DNA of 64,000 nt from Candidatus Chloroploca sp. Khr17. GTDB lineage: Bacteria > Chloroflexota > Chloroflexia > Chloroflexales > Chloroflexaceae. The notes below the pieces were generated by a model, which did not search any database, was not told the origin of the DNA, and was given only the letters and a program-made list of their open reading frames with translations. Of the stretch, positions 51,494 to 60,306 are shown one piece after another (position 1 is the stretch's first letter; each line of letters opens with the position of its first letter). Where the stretch lies: NCBI RefSeq assembly GCF_004138165.1, contig NZ_RYFF01000012.1:62001-126000 (forward strand). Reading direction: 5' to 3'. The translations under genes were made by a program, and so were the position numbers.

Positions 51494-51730
51494 GTGGAAA
51501 CCCTCTGGCTTGGGTACAATGGACTCGTGTTGCCCTTCCACGAGATCGTTGCAGTGCTGCACTATCAGCCTGCGCTTGATGGGCGTATTCGACAGGCATA
51601 TGGACAGGTACCGCAGGGCGTGATGGCCGTCGTCGTGACCCATCACGGGGGCTACCTGCCAACCCGCTGGCCCGCTGAACAACTGCGTCGGCGGTGGGCC
51701 ACATGGCGTAGTTCAACGGTCAAGAGATAA
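51494..51730 (+). CDS. Small protein, possibly RemB/DUF370-like
   Basis: A 78-residue protein starting at GTG. The opening LWLGYNGLVLPFHEIVAVLHY and later GVMAVVVTHHGGYLPTRWPAEQLRRR resemble the hLGxxxVVPxxEIIAIxD ... VVT..xxYxSxISxxTLxxR pattern of RemB/DUF370 proteins, which in Bacillus support matrix gene expression by DNA binding. The match is by eye only. It lies 13 bases before a SRPBCC gene. Confidence 0.5.
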   Translation: METLWLGYNGLVLPFHEIVAVLHYQPALDGRIRQAYGQVPQGVMAVVVTHHGGYLPTRWPAEQLRRRWATWRSSTVKR

Positions 51731-51743
51731 GATTAGTCTGCTT

Positions 51744-52202
51744 ATGATCAGTTATGAGATCGCAGCCTCGGCAATTACCACAGCTTCACCCGAACAGATC
51801 TTTGCGGTGCTTGATGATTTTGGTCACTGGCCTGCGTGGATGCCCTCGTTTGAGAATGTACGCGTCGATCTACCAGAAGGGGACACGCCAGGGCCAGGCT
51901 ATCGCTTTCGGTTAAGTGGACGGGTGGTGCATGCAGATATGCAGGTGGTTGAATTTACCCCGCTGATCCGGGCAACACGTTTTCGGATCAGCTTTCCGCC
52001 TTTGACCGGGTTCAACCGCTGTCGCATTGTGCCGCTTGAGGATGGACAGTATCGGATCGAACGCGTCGACTCGATTGATTTGCACGGGTTGATTGCAAGC
52101 CTGCTCGATACGACGCAGCGTCGACGCTTCGAGCGGCTCGCTGATGAGTTCCTAGAGGCGCTCAAACAGCGGGTGGAAGGAACGCTCCATGTCAAGCCCT
52201 GA
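51744..52202 (+). CDS. SRPBCC (START/Bet v 1-like) family protein
   Basis: A 152-residue protein of the polyketide cyclase/dehydrase SRPBCC group: AASAITTASPEQIFAVLDDFGHWPAWMPSFENVRVDLPEG is the typical opening, and the C-terminal long helix (QRRRFERLADEFLEALKQRV) closes a hydrophobic ligand cavity. The ligand is unknown. Its end overlaps the next ORF by 14 bases. Confidence 0.85.
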   Translation: MISYEIAASAITTASPEQIFAVLDDFGHWPAWMPSFENVRVDLPEGDTPGPGYRFRLSGRVVHADMQVVEFTPLIRATRFRISFPPLTGFNRCRIVPLEDGQYRIERVDSIDLHGLIASLLDTTQRRRFERLADEFLEALKQRVEGTLHVKP

Positions 52203-52425
52203 GGAGCCACTGGTCAGCCTGGCGGCACTGCTCGAGCGGGCCGGCTTACGAACACCCACCCTGCTGATGCTTGAGGTTTTTGGCCCGATTGATGTGCTGA
52301 GCAGTAACCTGGTACGCTTTGGGATGCCGTTTGTGCGCGGGACAAGGATCGAAGCGGTCGCGACAGCGCTCGGTGAACCTGATGGGTGGGGAGAACTGCG
52401 CCAACTGCTTGCCCGCGATGATTGA
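52189..52425 (+). CDS. Small hypothetical protein
   Basis: A 78-residue protein, leucine-rich with no membrane segment, no recognisable family. ATG 52189 overlaps the SRPBCC gene by 14 bases with AGGAA upstream, so it is likely translated from the same message. The C-terminal TRIEAVATALGEPDGWGELRQLLARDD looks helical. Its stop codon overlaps the -35 box of the next promoter. Confidence 0.55.
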   Translation: MSSPEEPLVSLAALLERAGLRTPTLLMLEVFGPIDVLSSNLVRFGMPFVRGTRIEAVATALGEPDGWGELRQLLARDD

Positions 52426-52450
52426 CAAAGGCTTTGCGCTGGGTTACACT
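52422..52450 (+). promoter_or_regulatory. Promoter TTGACA-N17-TACACT for the membrane/MutL cluster
   Basis: Consensus TTGACA (52422-52427) and TACACT (52445-52450) with the ideal 17-base spacer. Predicted RNA start near 52457, giving a leader of about 58 bases with a small gccag/ctggc hairpin just before the ribosome site. Confidence 0.65.
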
Positions 52451-52514
52451 CATAGCGACGAAACCCTTTTGCATTGTAAAGAATTGCCAGGGAACGTCTG
52501 GCTGGAGTAAACCC

Positions 52515-53315
52515 ATGGCCCTTGCCCCTGAAGCAATCTTGTTGCTCGTCGCCCTGCTGGTGGTCGTGGCAATGACCTGGCTCCATCACGCACGGGCAGT
52601 GAATGGCCGACTTCCACCGCGACGCCCGCTGCCAGCCCTTGATCCGGTGCACACTGCGCTCGGGCGTGGTGCCGAGACGGGACGGGCCGTGCATCTTTCC
52701 CCAGGGGCAAGTGTGCTCGGGGCAGCCGATGGGAGCCGCGCACGTACCGCCGAGTTGCTCGCCGGGTTGCTGGTGGTTCAGCGCATTAGCAGTGAGGCCG
52801 CCCTCAAAGGTGCCCCCATCCTGGTGACATCGGGTGATGTGATTGCCCATAGTGCCATGCGTGGTAGTGTGCGCCAGGCTTATCAGATGGCCGGACAAGC
52901 CCGTGCCTATGACGCATCGTCGGTGCAACTGCTCGCGCATAATGACAAGTTTGCTTATGCAACCGGTGTCGCAACTGTCTATGCCCGTGAACCGCTTGAA
53001 CTCAGCGTGCTCGTCGGTGGCTTTCAACAAGAGTTTTTGCTAGCTGGTGAAGAGGGGGCACAACGCCATCTGCCCCAGGTGGTCGGAACAACCGGTGCGT
53101 CGGCTCTGCCCCTCATGCTGTTGACAACGCCTTCTACGTTGATTGGAGAAGAGGTTTTTGCCGCTGAAGCCTATCTGGATACCGAAGGTTCCGCCCAGGC
53201 ACGTCTGCTAACCCAGGATGGTCTGCGTACCGTGACCATCGTGGTGTTGATCGGTGGGTTGCTCTATAGCTTGCTCCAACCTGTGCTGAATTTGCCTCCG
53301 CTACCATCACCCTGA
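52515..53315 (+). CDS. Bitopic membrane protein, DUF6754-like
   Basis: A 266-residue protein with a membrane segment at each end (ILLLVALLVVVAMTWLHHA at the N terminus; TVTIVVLIGGLLYSLLQPVLNL at the C terminus) and a soluble middle of about 200 residues (LSPGASVLGAADGSRARTAELLAGLLVVQRIS, GDVIAHSAMRGSVRQAYQMAG, FAYATGVATVYAREPLELSVLVGGFQQEFLLAGEEG). I recall the family label DUF6754 for such proteins but cannot verify it. First gene of a five-gene unit; ATG 52515 has CTGGAG upstream. Confidence 0.6.
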   Translation: MALAPEAILLLVALLVVVAMTWLHHARAVNGRLPPRRPLPALDPVHTALGRGAETGRAVHLSPGASVLGAADGSRARTAELLAGLLVVQRISSEAALKGAPILVTSGDVIAHSAMRGSVRQAYQMAGQARAYDASSVQLLAHNDKFAYATGVATVYAREPLELSVLVGGFQQEFLLAGEEGAQRHLPQVVGTTGASALPLMLLTTPSTLIGEEVFAAEAYLDTEGSAQARLLTQDGLRTVTIVVLIGGLLYSLLQPVLNLPPLPSP

Positions 53316-53325
53316 AGCAGATACT

Positions 53326-53991
53326 ATGTCATTGCTGCGCGATGTGAAACGCCTGTTTGCTGTCATGCTCGCCGGAGTCTGTGGGGTGATTGTCCTCATG
53401 GATTTTGCCGGGGGTGAGGGCGCACTTGCAGCCCTGGCAACGCTGCTCGTTGGCTGGGCAGCCGTGCTTACCGCAGTTGCCCTGCTGTTCGGGATCGTGA
53501 GTGTGGCCGGACACCACGTCGGGCGGGTGCGCGAGCAGCACAACGATTGGCACTATAGCTTGGTGTTGATCGTAGGGATGCTGGTGATGCTGGTCGCCGG
53601 CATCTTCTTTCCCCTCCCAGGGCGCGGGGGCCTGGTGCTTCCCGCAAATCTGGCTGAAGTGCCTATTCGGACGGTCTTTCGTGTGATCTATGAGCCAGTT
53701 GCGAGTAGTCTCCTGGCTTTGCTCACCTTTTTTAGCCTGAGTGCCGCCCTACGTTCTGTGCAACAGCGACGCGGCGAGGCTATCGTGATGATTGTGGTGG
53801 CCGCCCTCGTGCTGCTGGCGCAACTGCCCTTGCTCGCAGCAATCCCAATGATTGGCGGTACTCTTCAATGGCTGAATGATGTTGTGGCCGTGGCTGGTGC
53901 CCGAGGCCTGGTCATCGGTGCCGCTCTTGGTGCATTGGTAGCCGGGGTGCGCGTGCTGCTCGGCTTCGATACACCGTATCTCGATCGCTGA
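53326..53991 (+). CDS. Polytopic membrane protein
   Basis: A 221-residue protein with about six membrane segments (LFAVMLAGVCGVIVLMDFAGG, LAALATLLVGWAAVLTAVALLFGIV, LVLIVGMLVMLVAGIFFPLPG and others). The Asp in the first segment and the PLPGRGG loop are the only distinctive features. Function unknown. It starts 10 bases after the preceding gene and ends one base before the next, so the three are clearly cotranscribed. Confidence 0.65.
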   Translation: MSLLRDVKRLFAVMLAGVCGVIVLMDFAGGEGALAALATLLVGWAAVLTAVALLFGIVSVAGHHVGRVREQHNDWHYSLVLIVGMLVMLVAGIFFPLPGRGGLVLPANLAEVPIRTVFRVIYEPVASSLLALLTFFSLSAALRSVQQRRGEAIVMIVVAALVLLAQLPLLAAIPMIGGTLQWLNDVVAVAGARGLVIGAALGALVAGVRVLLGFDTPYLDR

Positions 53992-53992
53992 C

Positions 53993-56900
53993 ATGGAACA
54001 TTTGCCCCCATGGCTTCGTAATGTGTCGCTTCCCGCGAACCCCGCCGCTGAGGTGGAGCTACCTCCACCCCCGCTTCCCCCTGCCAAAGAGCCTGCAGTA
54101 GACCAGATGCCAACATGGTTACGTGAGCTTAAGGCAGAAGTGGCCGAAGATGAGACGACCCGTACAGCAATACCAGAAGCTGATGCCTGGCTGTCTGACT
54201 TCGCTGATCCTCAAGCCGCTCAAGCAACCCTGAGCGCTGATGTCGCTGCTGATCAAAATCCCTTTGATGACCAGGTTCAGGCCCAGAAATCGGGCGTGAA
54301 GTTGCCCTCAGGCGCAACTGAGTGGCTCGTAAGTATGGGTCAGGATCTGGCTGAACCTGATGAGACGAGCGCTGCGCCGCCAACCGATGAAGATGCGCTC
54401 GCCAATGAGGGCATTCCTGATTGGTTGCGCGATCTGACAGAAGAAGAGGTCGCCCGAGCTATCGAGGCCGAAGTCAGTGACCCGTCATTTGAAGCGACTC
54501 ACTTCAGATCTGAAGAGCCATCGCTTGATGTGCTTCCCCCTCCATCCGGGCAACCTGTAGCCCGCGCTGCGCCGCGCAAGCCACTGCCTGACTGGTTGCT
54601 CCCACCAGAACCTGAACTGCCTGAGTCGGATCCTCGCCCAGAACGCAAGGCAAGTGCTGAGGCAGCTAATCTTGCGGCAAGTGCTGAAATTCCAGCATGG
54701 CTCCGCGATATTGCCGAGGAGAGTCCCTCTACGCCAGCAACACCTGTTGATGAGGTACCCGGGTGGCTCCAAGAGGCCGATGCAGGAAACCTGCCCGATT
54801 CCTCGGCTGAACTCTTTGAACAGACTGGGACTGATGATGTCCCTGACTGGCTCCGGGACGATGCTCCCTCCGCACCTCCTGCCACGCCTAAGGCCGAAGT
54901 CGGCGATCTCCCCGACTGGCTGATCTCCGAGCCAGCACAAGAGAGCGCAACTAACCTTGATGTGCCAACGTGGTTGCGTGGTGATGAGGCCGGCCAGGGG
55001 TCGGTTGAGTCTTCGACAGAAGTGGATGTGCCAACCTGGCTGCGTGGTGATGAGGCGAATGCACCTGCAGTGGATGATCATGCAACCGATCTTGCTGTCC
55101 CCGACTGGCTCAGGAACGATCAGCAGACACCCGACGATGAGCCTGACGCTGAAGCCGAGGTTATGCCCGACTGGCTGCAAGATCTGGAGCGTACGCCTCT
55201 CGCCTCTTCCCTTGATCCTGGTGATGTGCCAACCTGGCTCCGCGAGGCCGAGGCCCGAGCTGAATCCGATGAGGTCAATGTAGAGAACCTGTCAGACGCT
55301 GATGCCCAGGCGACGGTCTCTGATGTGCCAACCTGGCTCCGCGAGACGCATAAACCAGTGGACGAAACCACTGACACTGATTGGGAAGCCGGTTCGGTCG
55401 CACAGGTTGAACAGCCAGGCGAAGCTTCGGCATGGCTCGGTGATGCATCGGCTGGTGCAGGCCAACCTGAGGCCATCCAGCCTCCCGAAGATGTTGAAGC
55501 CTGGCTGAGTGATGAAGATGTTCCCCCGGTCGAGGCCCCTGCATGGCTGAGTAAGGCTGAAACATCATCGGCTGACGATCAGGTTCCTGAGTGGCTGCGT
55601 GAAGATCTGGCTGAAACCACCCGTGCCGACTCAGCACACACTGATGATGTGCTCGCATGGCTGCAAGATGAGCCAGCCACCCCCGCAGCGGCAACCCCTG
55701 ACTGGCTCAGTGAACCAGATGATGCCTCCGAGGAGATTCCAGCGTGGCTCAGGCAAGAGGCACCAGCCGCCGAGGTAAAGCCACCCACAGATGCGGATAT
55801 TCCGACCTGGCTCCGTGAGGTGATCGCGCCAGTTGAAGCAAGCCTTAGGGAAGAGGCGCTTCAGGCGAGCGGGGAGGTGCCTGAGCCTGATGCCGAGGTG
55901 CCTTCCTGGCTCCGTGAAGCCGTTTCAGCCGATGATGAATCTGATGAGAAAGCTACATCAGGTTGGCAGCAAGAGGCTGACGCGCCCCCGCCCGGTGGCA
56001 TGCCCTCCTGGCTCGAAGACGTCGACGCGGCCCCCGAGGATAGCGCGGCCCCCGCCCGGCAACAACCGCCCGAACCCGCGCCGCCCCCACCCGGCGGCAT
56101 GCCCTCCTGGCTCGAAGACGTCGACGCGACACCGGATGATAGCGCGGCCCCCGCGTGGCTCCAGACAAAAGACGAAGCGCCTGGAAAAGCGTCAGTTGAT
56201 GATGCACCGGCATGGTTGCGCGACGAGACAAGCACACCGACGTCGACTGGCGAACGTGCGCTGCCGTCGAGTGAAGTGCCACCGTGGCTTCGGGATGAAG
56301 AGGACGAAGCTGGTCTTATCTCAGATAAAGATGCGAATCTGGCCCCATGGTTACGTGGGCTTGGCAATGAACCCGAAAGCCCGCCGAGCGCAGAACCACT
56401 CGCGAACCTCGGCACAGCAGAGAGCGAAAGTGGCGATGAAGACACCTTCTTGGAAGGTGCCGAATTGCCCCGCTGGCTCCGCCCATCAGAGTCAGAACGT
56501 CCGGAGCCAGCGAGTGATCCGGTACCTGCGACGCAACTCGACTGGCTGAAGCAACTCGGGATTGTTGATAGTGATGGTGATTCAGTCAATCTTGTTGAAC
56601 CGATCATAGAGCAAGGGTCGCGCAGGCCCGCCATGGTGCGCAAGCGCAGCGAGCAGCAACTCACCGATATGGCGCTCCTTGCAAGCATTGTTGCGTCACC
56701 CTACCCTGAGCCTGTGGCCCCTGCGGAATCATTGCCCCCGACGCGCTGGCAACGCATTGGCGTTGAGCGGATCTTGTATAGCCTTCTGGTCGTTGCCTTG
56801 CTTGTGGCCCTGATCTTCCCCAGTATAACAACACCGCTACAGAGTGAGGTGCCAATCAGTCCAGAGGTGGCCGAACTTGGCGTCCTGCTTGACGGCCTCG

Positions 56901-57628
56901 ATGACGAGGATGTGGTGCTGGTAGCCTATGAATGGGCCGCTCAACGAAGTGCCGAACTGCGACCACTCGAAGCAGCCGTGATGCAACGGTTGATCGCCAA
57001 GCGCACAAAACTCATTCTGGTCAGCACTGACCTGCAGGGAACGCTACTCTCGTTTGATCTGATCGAGCCATTGCGCGAGGCTGGCTATAATAACGAGAAT
57101 GGCATCCCGCTCGGGGGCCGTGATTATGTATTGCTTGGTTATCGCCCTGGAGGTGATCTGGCCTTACGACAACTGGCGCAAGATCTTCGAGGGCAACTGC
57201 AGTCAGATTTTGACGGCAACGATGCCTCGCAGAGTCTGGTGGCAAATAATCCTGACGGAACCCCGCGCATCAGCACCCTGGATGATCTTGCGATGATCCT
57301 GGTGCTGGCCGATGAAGCGCAGGATGTACAAGCGTGGATGGAGCAGGTACACCGCGCTGCGCCCGAGGTTCCGATCACCTTCTTGCTTCCCAACGAGGCC
57401 CAACCGTTGGCGCAACCCTATCTCCGCCTCCCCACAGTCTATCATCTGGCAGGGCAACAGGGTGCGGTGGCCTTGCAGGCGACCGATGCTGATGGCGATA
57501 GTGCGACGATCGCAGCAACAACTGGGCAACTCTCTTTTGCGGTCGTTGTGTTCCTCGTTTTGCTGGCCGGTGGGGCCCTCATCTCGTTGCGAACACGCCC
57601 CGGGCGACCGAAGGGAGACAACTCATGA
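53993..57628 (+). CDS. Giant PxWLR-repeat transmembrane protein
   Basis: A 1,211-residue protein of unknown family. Residues 1-860 are acidic (Glu/Asp/Ala/Pro), apparently disordered, and carry more than 30 copies of a short motif, mostly [VIMLA]P[DTASE]WL[RQSE][DEG], spaced about 25 residues apart from PPWLRN near residue 5 to LDWLKQLG near 852. A membrane segment (ILYSLLVVALLVALIFPSI) follows near 925-945, then about 235 residues of a folded domain (VVLVAYEWAAQRSAELRPL, LILVSTDLQGTLLSFDLIEPL, YVLLGYRPGGDLALRQLAQDL), then a last segment near 1181-1200 and a basic tail. Positive charges place both ends inside. Two repeat units are a recent 99-base duplication. It overlaps the next gene by four bases. 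Confidence 0.8.
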   Translation: MEHLPPWLRNVSLPANPAAEVELPPPPLPPAKEPAVDQMPTWLRELKAEVAEDETTRTAIPEADAWLSDFADPQAAQATLSADVAADQNPFDDQVQAQKSGVKLPSGATEWLVSMGQDLAEPDETSAAPPTDEDALANEGIPDWLRDLTEEEVARAIEAEVSDPSFEATHFRSEEPSLDVLPPPSGQPVARAAPRKPLPDWLLPPEPELPESDPRPERKASAEAANLAASAEIPAWLRDIAEESPSTPATPVDEVPGWLQEADAGNLPDSSAELFEQTGTDDVPDWLRDDAPSAPPATPKAEVGDLPDWLISEPAQESATNLDVPTWLRGDEAGQGSVESSTEVDVPTWLRGDEANAPAVDDHATDLAVPDWLRNDQQTPDDEPDAEAEVMPDWLQDLERTPLASSLDPGDVPTWLREAEARAESDEVNVENLSDADAQATVSDVPTWLRETHKPVDETTDTDWEAGSVAQVEQPGEASAWLGDASAGAGQPEAIQPPEDVEAWLSDEDVPPVEAPAWLSKAETSSADDQVPEWLREDLAETTRADSAHTDDVLAWLQDEPATPAAATPDWLSEPDDASEEIPAWLRQEAPAAEVKPPTDADIPTWLREVIAPVEASLREEALQASGEVPEPDAEVPSWLREAVSADDESDEKATSGWQQEADAPPPGGMPSWLEDVDAAPEDSAAPARQQPPEPAPPPPGGMPSWLEDVDATPDDSAAPAWLQTKDEAPGKASVDDAPAWLRDETSTPTSTGERALPSSEVPPWLRDEEDEAGLISDKDANLAPWLRGLGNEPESPPSAEPLANLGTAESESGDEDTFLEGAELPRWLRPSESERPEPASDPVPATQLDWLKQLGIVDSDGDSVNLVEPIIEQGSRRPAMVRKRSEQQLTDMALLASIVASPYPEPVAPAESLPPTRWQRIGVERILYSLLVVALLVALIFPSITTPLQSEVPISPEVAELGVLLDGLDDEDVVLVAYEWAAQRSAELRPLEAAVMQRLIAKRTKLILVSTDLQGTLLSFDLIEPLREAGYNNENGIPLGGRDYVLLGYRPGGDLALRQLAQDLRGQLQSDFDGNDASQSLVANNPDGTPRISTLDDLAMILVLADEAQDVQAWMEQVHRAAPEVPITFLLPNEAQPLAQPYLRLPTVYHLAGQQGAVALQATDADGDSATIAATTGQLSFAVVVFLVLLAGGALISLRTRPGRPKGDNS

Positions 57629-58287
57629 GTGGTGACGCCATAGTAACGCTGATCAGCGGGTTGATTGCGGTGAGCCTGACGTTGCTCGTCTTTAGTCGCC
57701 TGCTTGGCGATAACCCGGCCTTTCGGATGGTGCAATATCTTTTTGTAGGGCTTTCGCTGGGCTACGCGTTTGTGGTGGTCTACCATCAGATCCTGCGTCC
57801 CAATACGCTCGCGATCCTCAGTGATCTGAACAATCCATCAGGCCTGACGCTCCGCCTCGTACCCTGGTTCCTTGCCTTGCTCTTGCTGCCTCGCCTCTTT
57901 GGACGGCAGAAACTTTCGTGGCTAGCGAATATTCCGCTCGCGATCCTCTTCGGCGTGGGAACCGCGCTCGCAGTTGGCGGGGCCATCGTCGGGACGCTGG
58001 TACCACAGGTACTCGACAGCATCCGACCAACCGGGAGCGATCCAGGGCAAGTGTTCGGCGCTGTCTTGCTTGTCCTCGGGGTTGTGGTAACCCTGAGCTA
58101 TTTTTACTTCACCCTTGCCCCCACGACACGATCGGGCCAATTCGTCAAAAGAAGCGCACAACTGGGGCGCTGGTTCTTGATCGTGGCGTTTGGTTTCTTT
58201 CTGGCAGGCGGGTTGCTCACGTACCTCACGGCCCTGAATGAACGGCTAGAATTTATTGTCACTTGGCTCCGCGCCCCCCTTGGCTAG
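57625..58287 (+). CDS. Polytopic membrane protein
   Basis: A 220-residue protein with about six or seven membrane segments (VTLISGLIAVSLTLLVFSRLLG, YLFVGLSLGYAFVVVYHQIL, LVPWFLALLLLPRLFG, IPLAILFGVGTALAVGGAIVGTLV, AVLLVLGVVVTLSYFYFTL, FLIVAFGFFLAGGLLTYLTAL). The ATG overlaps the stop of the WLR-repeat gene (ATGA), so it is translationally coupled and probably acts with it. No recognised family. Confidence 0.7.
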   Translation: MSGDAIVTLISGLIAVSLTLLVFSRLLGDNPAFRMVQYLFVGLSLGYAFVVVYHQILRPNTLAILSDLNNPSGLTLRLVPWFLALLLLPRLFGRQKLSWLANIPLAILFGVGTALAVGGAIVGTLVPQVLDSIRPTGSDPGQVFGAVLLVLGVVVTLSYFYFTLAPTTRSGQFVKRSAQLGRWFLIVAFGFFLAGGLLTYLTALNERLEFIVTWLRAPLG

Positions 58288-58378
58288 AACGGTCAGGGGG
58301 AGAGGCGTAGACGAGTTGCGGTTTTCTGTGTGATCCCGAGCGCGAAGACATCTGCGCGGGGGCGACAAGCGAGAGAGT

Positions 58379-60286
58379 ATGGCAGAGATAACGGGCGCAA
58401 TGCTTATTGCTGAGATCGGCAGCGTGATCACGCGTGTGACGCTGATTGATGAGGTCGAAGGCGATTATCGCATGATCGGCCATGCCGAGACCAACACAAC
58501 GGCCGAGCCACCGTTTGGCAATGTCTTCTATGGCTTGCTCGAAGCAACCAGACAGATCGGTAAAATGACCGGGCGTCAACTGGTACAAGACAATCAGTTG
58601 CTGATGCCACAAAAGAGTACCTACGACGGCGTGTCCCATCTGCTTGTGGTGACAAGTGCCGCTGGTGCGATGCGAATGGTGATTACCGCAATTGCCAGCG
58701 ATGTCTCGGCGCACCATGCGTTGCATGCGAGTCACGCCACCTATACCAACGTGATTCAGGTACTTACCCTGGATGCGAGCAGCGGGCAAAGTGGATTGGC
58801 CCCAACCCAACGCTCGTGGATCGATGATCAGATCGATCAATTGCTTCAGATCGAACCGGAGGTCATTGTGCTTGCCGGTGGTCTAGAGGGTGGGGCGGTA
58901 GAAGCGGTGACGCGCCTGGCTCATATTGTGCGCCTGATCGCAACAAAAAGCGGCGTTGATGTGAATGGGCAATATCAACCCGAGGTGACCGCACGGCCAG
59001 TCATTTATGCTGGCAATAGCGCGGCCCGCGAAGCCGTGAGCGAGATTTTGCACGAACGCGCCGAGGTCGTGCATGTAGCAAATCTCTGCCCCGCCCTTGA
59101 TCGGGCTGACCTGGCCCCGACTCAGCAGGAACTCGCCAAGCTCTATGAACGCAAGATCTTGCCTTCGCTCGCCGGGCTGACGAATCTGCAGCGGCTGAGC
59201 GATGTGCCTGTGCGTACGGTCTGCGCGGTGCAAGGTGTCATGACACGCTTTCTCGCCGAACGCACCGGGCGCAGCGTGCTCACGCTGGACACCGGGGCTG
59301 CCGCAACAGCGGCTTTTTATGCCTCACCCGGACACTTTATTCCGACGGTGCTCGGAACCATCGGAACCGTCTATGGCTTGCCTGAGTTGATGGCAACGCA
59401 AGGCGTCGCGACGCTTGCCCGCTGGCTCCCCTTTGCCATTGCGACAAGCGACGTCAGTGAGCAACTGCTCAACCGAACCTTGCGACCCTATCTCTTGCCC
59501 GCGAGTCGCGACGATGTCTACCTGGCCCATGCGATTGCCTGCGAGGCTCTGCGTACGACACTTGCCAAGCTGCGCGAGCAGACCAGTCTTGATGCCGTCG
59601 ACTGGATTATTGCCGGGGGCGGGATTCTTGCCCATGCCCCCCAGCCAGGCCTCGCTCTCTTGACCATCCTAGATGCGCTGGAGCCAATGGGCACCTCGGA
59701 TCAGCCGATCATTGATGTTCATCTCGATACGCTGGGCTTGTTAGTTACCGCGGGGGCGATCGCCGAATTCAACCCTGAGGCAGCGTTGACTCTGGTTGAT
59801 CATGATCTGCTGTCCAATGTCCCCCTGGCACGCGTGGTCACCCTGCTTGGTGAAGGGCCGAGCGACACGGTAGCTGCCGAGGTGGAACTGAAGGTTGTTG
59901 GAGGCGGAACGGAACGCATCGAGGTCAAACATGGCACGCTTGCACGCCTCCCACTGCCGCAGGGTCGCTACGGCCAATTGACGATCCGCCCTGCGGCTGG
60001 TGTGCGGATCGGGCTCCTTGAACCAGGCGAAACGATTGCCTCGGACGGGGGCGAAATTGCAGGGAGTGCGTTAGGTGTCGTCATTGACGCGCGCGGGCGT
60101 CCATTGCGCCTTGCCGATGATCCGCATGCGCGACACGAACAGATCAGCGCGTGGCTGATCGCACTGAATGTCGAGCGCGACCCGGTAGCCGCAACCAGCG
60201 GCCTCCCAAGCAAGCCAGAAGCAGTCACGACGGTAGCGGAAACGACCATAGAAGAAGCGCCACCCGTCAGCGCTGAAGAAGCATAA
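58379..60286 (+). CDS. MutL/GlmL-like ASKHA ATPase
   Basis: A 635-residue protein related to MutL/GlmL, the ASKHA-fold ATPase associated with glutamate mutase (a reactivating factor in that setting). It has an N-terminal phosphate-binding strand pair (LIAEIGSVITRVTLIDEVEG), VIVLAGGLEGGAVEAV, RPVIYAGNSAAREAV and a second glycine motif VLTLDTGAAATAAFYA, with WIIAGGGILAHAPQPG later. The last 150 residues form a beta-rich extension. No glutamate mutase S or E subunit, and no B12 gene, is in the window, so a different partner is likely, perhaps the membrane proteins encoded just before it. It begins 91 bases after them. Confidence 0.75.
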   Translation: MAEITGAMLIAEIGSVITRVTLIDEVEGDYRMIGHAETNTTAEPPFGNVFYGLLEATRQIGKMTGRQLVQDNQLLMPQKSTYDGVSHLLVVTSAAGAMRMVITAIASDVSAHHALHASHATYTNVIQVLTLDASSGQSGLAPTQRSWIDDQIDQLLQIEPEVIVLAGGLEGGAVEAVTRLAHIVRLIATKSGVDVNGQYQPEVTARPVIYAGNSAAREAVSEILHERAEVVHVANLCPALDRADLAPTQQELAKLYERKILPSLAGLTNLQRLSDVPVRTVCAVQGVMTRFLAERTGRSVLTLDTGAAATAAFYASPGHFIPTVLGTIGTVYGLPELMATQGVATLARWLPFAIATSDVSEQLLNRTLRPYLLPASRDDVYLAHAIACEALRTTLAKLREQTSLDAVDWIIAGGGILAHAPQPGLALLTILDALEPMGTSDQPIIDVHLDTLGLLVTAGAIAEFNPEAALTLVDHDLLSNVPLARVVTLLGEGPSDTVAAEVELKVVGGGTERIEVKHGTLARLPLPQGRYGQLTIRPAAGVRIGLLEPGETIASDGGEIAGSALGVVIDARGRPLRLADDPHARHEQISAWLIALNVERDPVAATSGLPSKPEAVTTVAETTIEEAPPVSAEEA

Positions 60287-60306
60287 ACGCGCCTGAGACC
60301 GATACA

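Noticed and set aside
58379-60286. DNA mismatch repair MutL
   Set aside because: The protein has ASKHA glycine motifs, not GHKL ATPase motifs; the name MutL here refers to the glutamate mutase-associated family.
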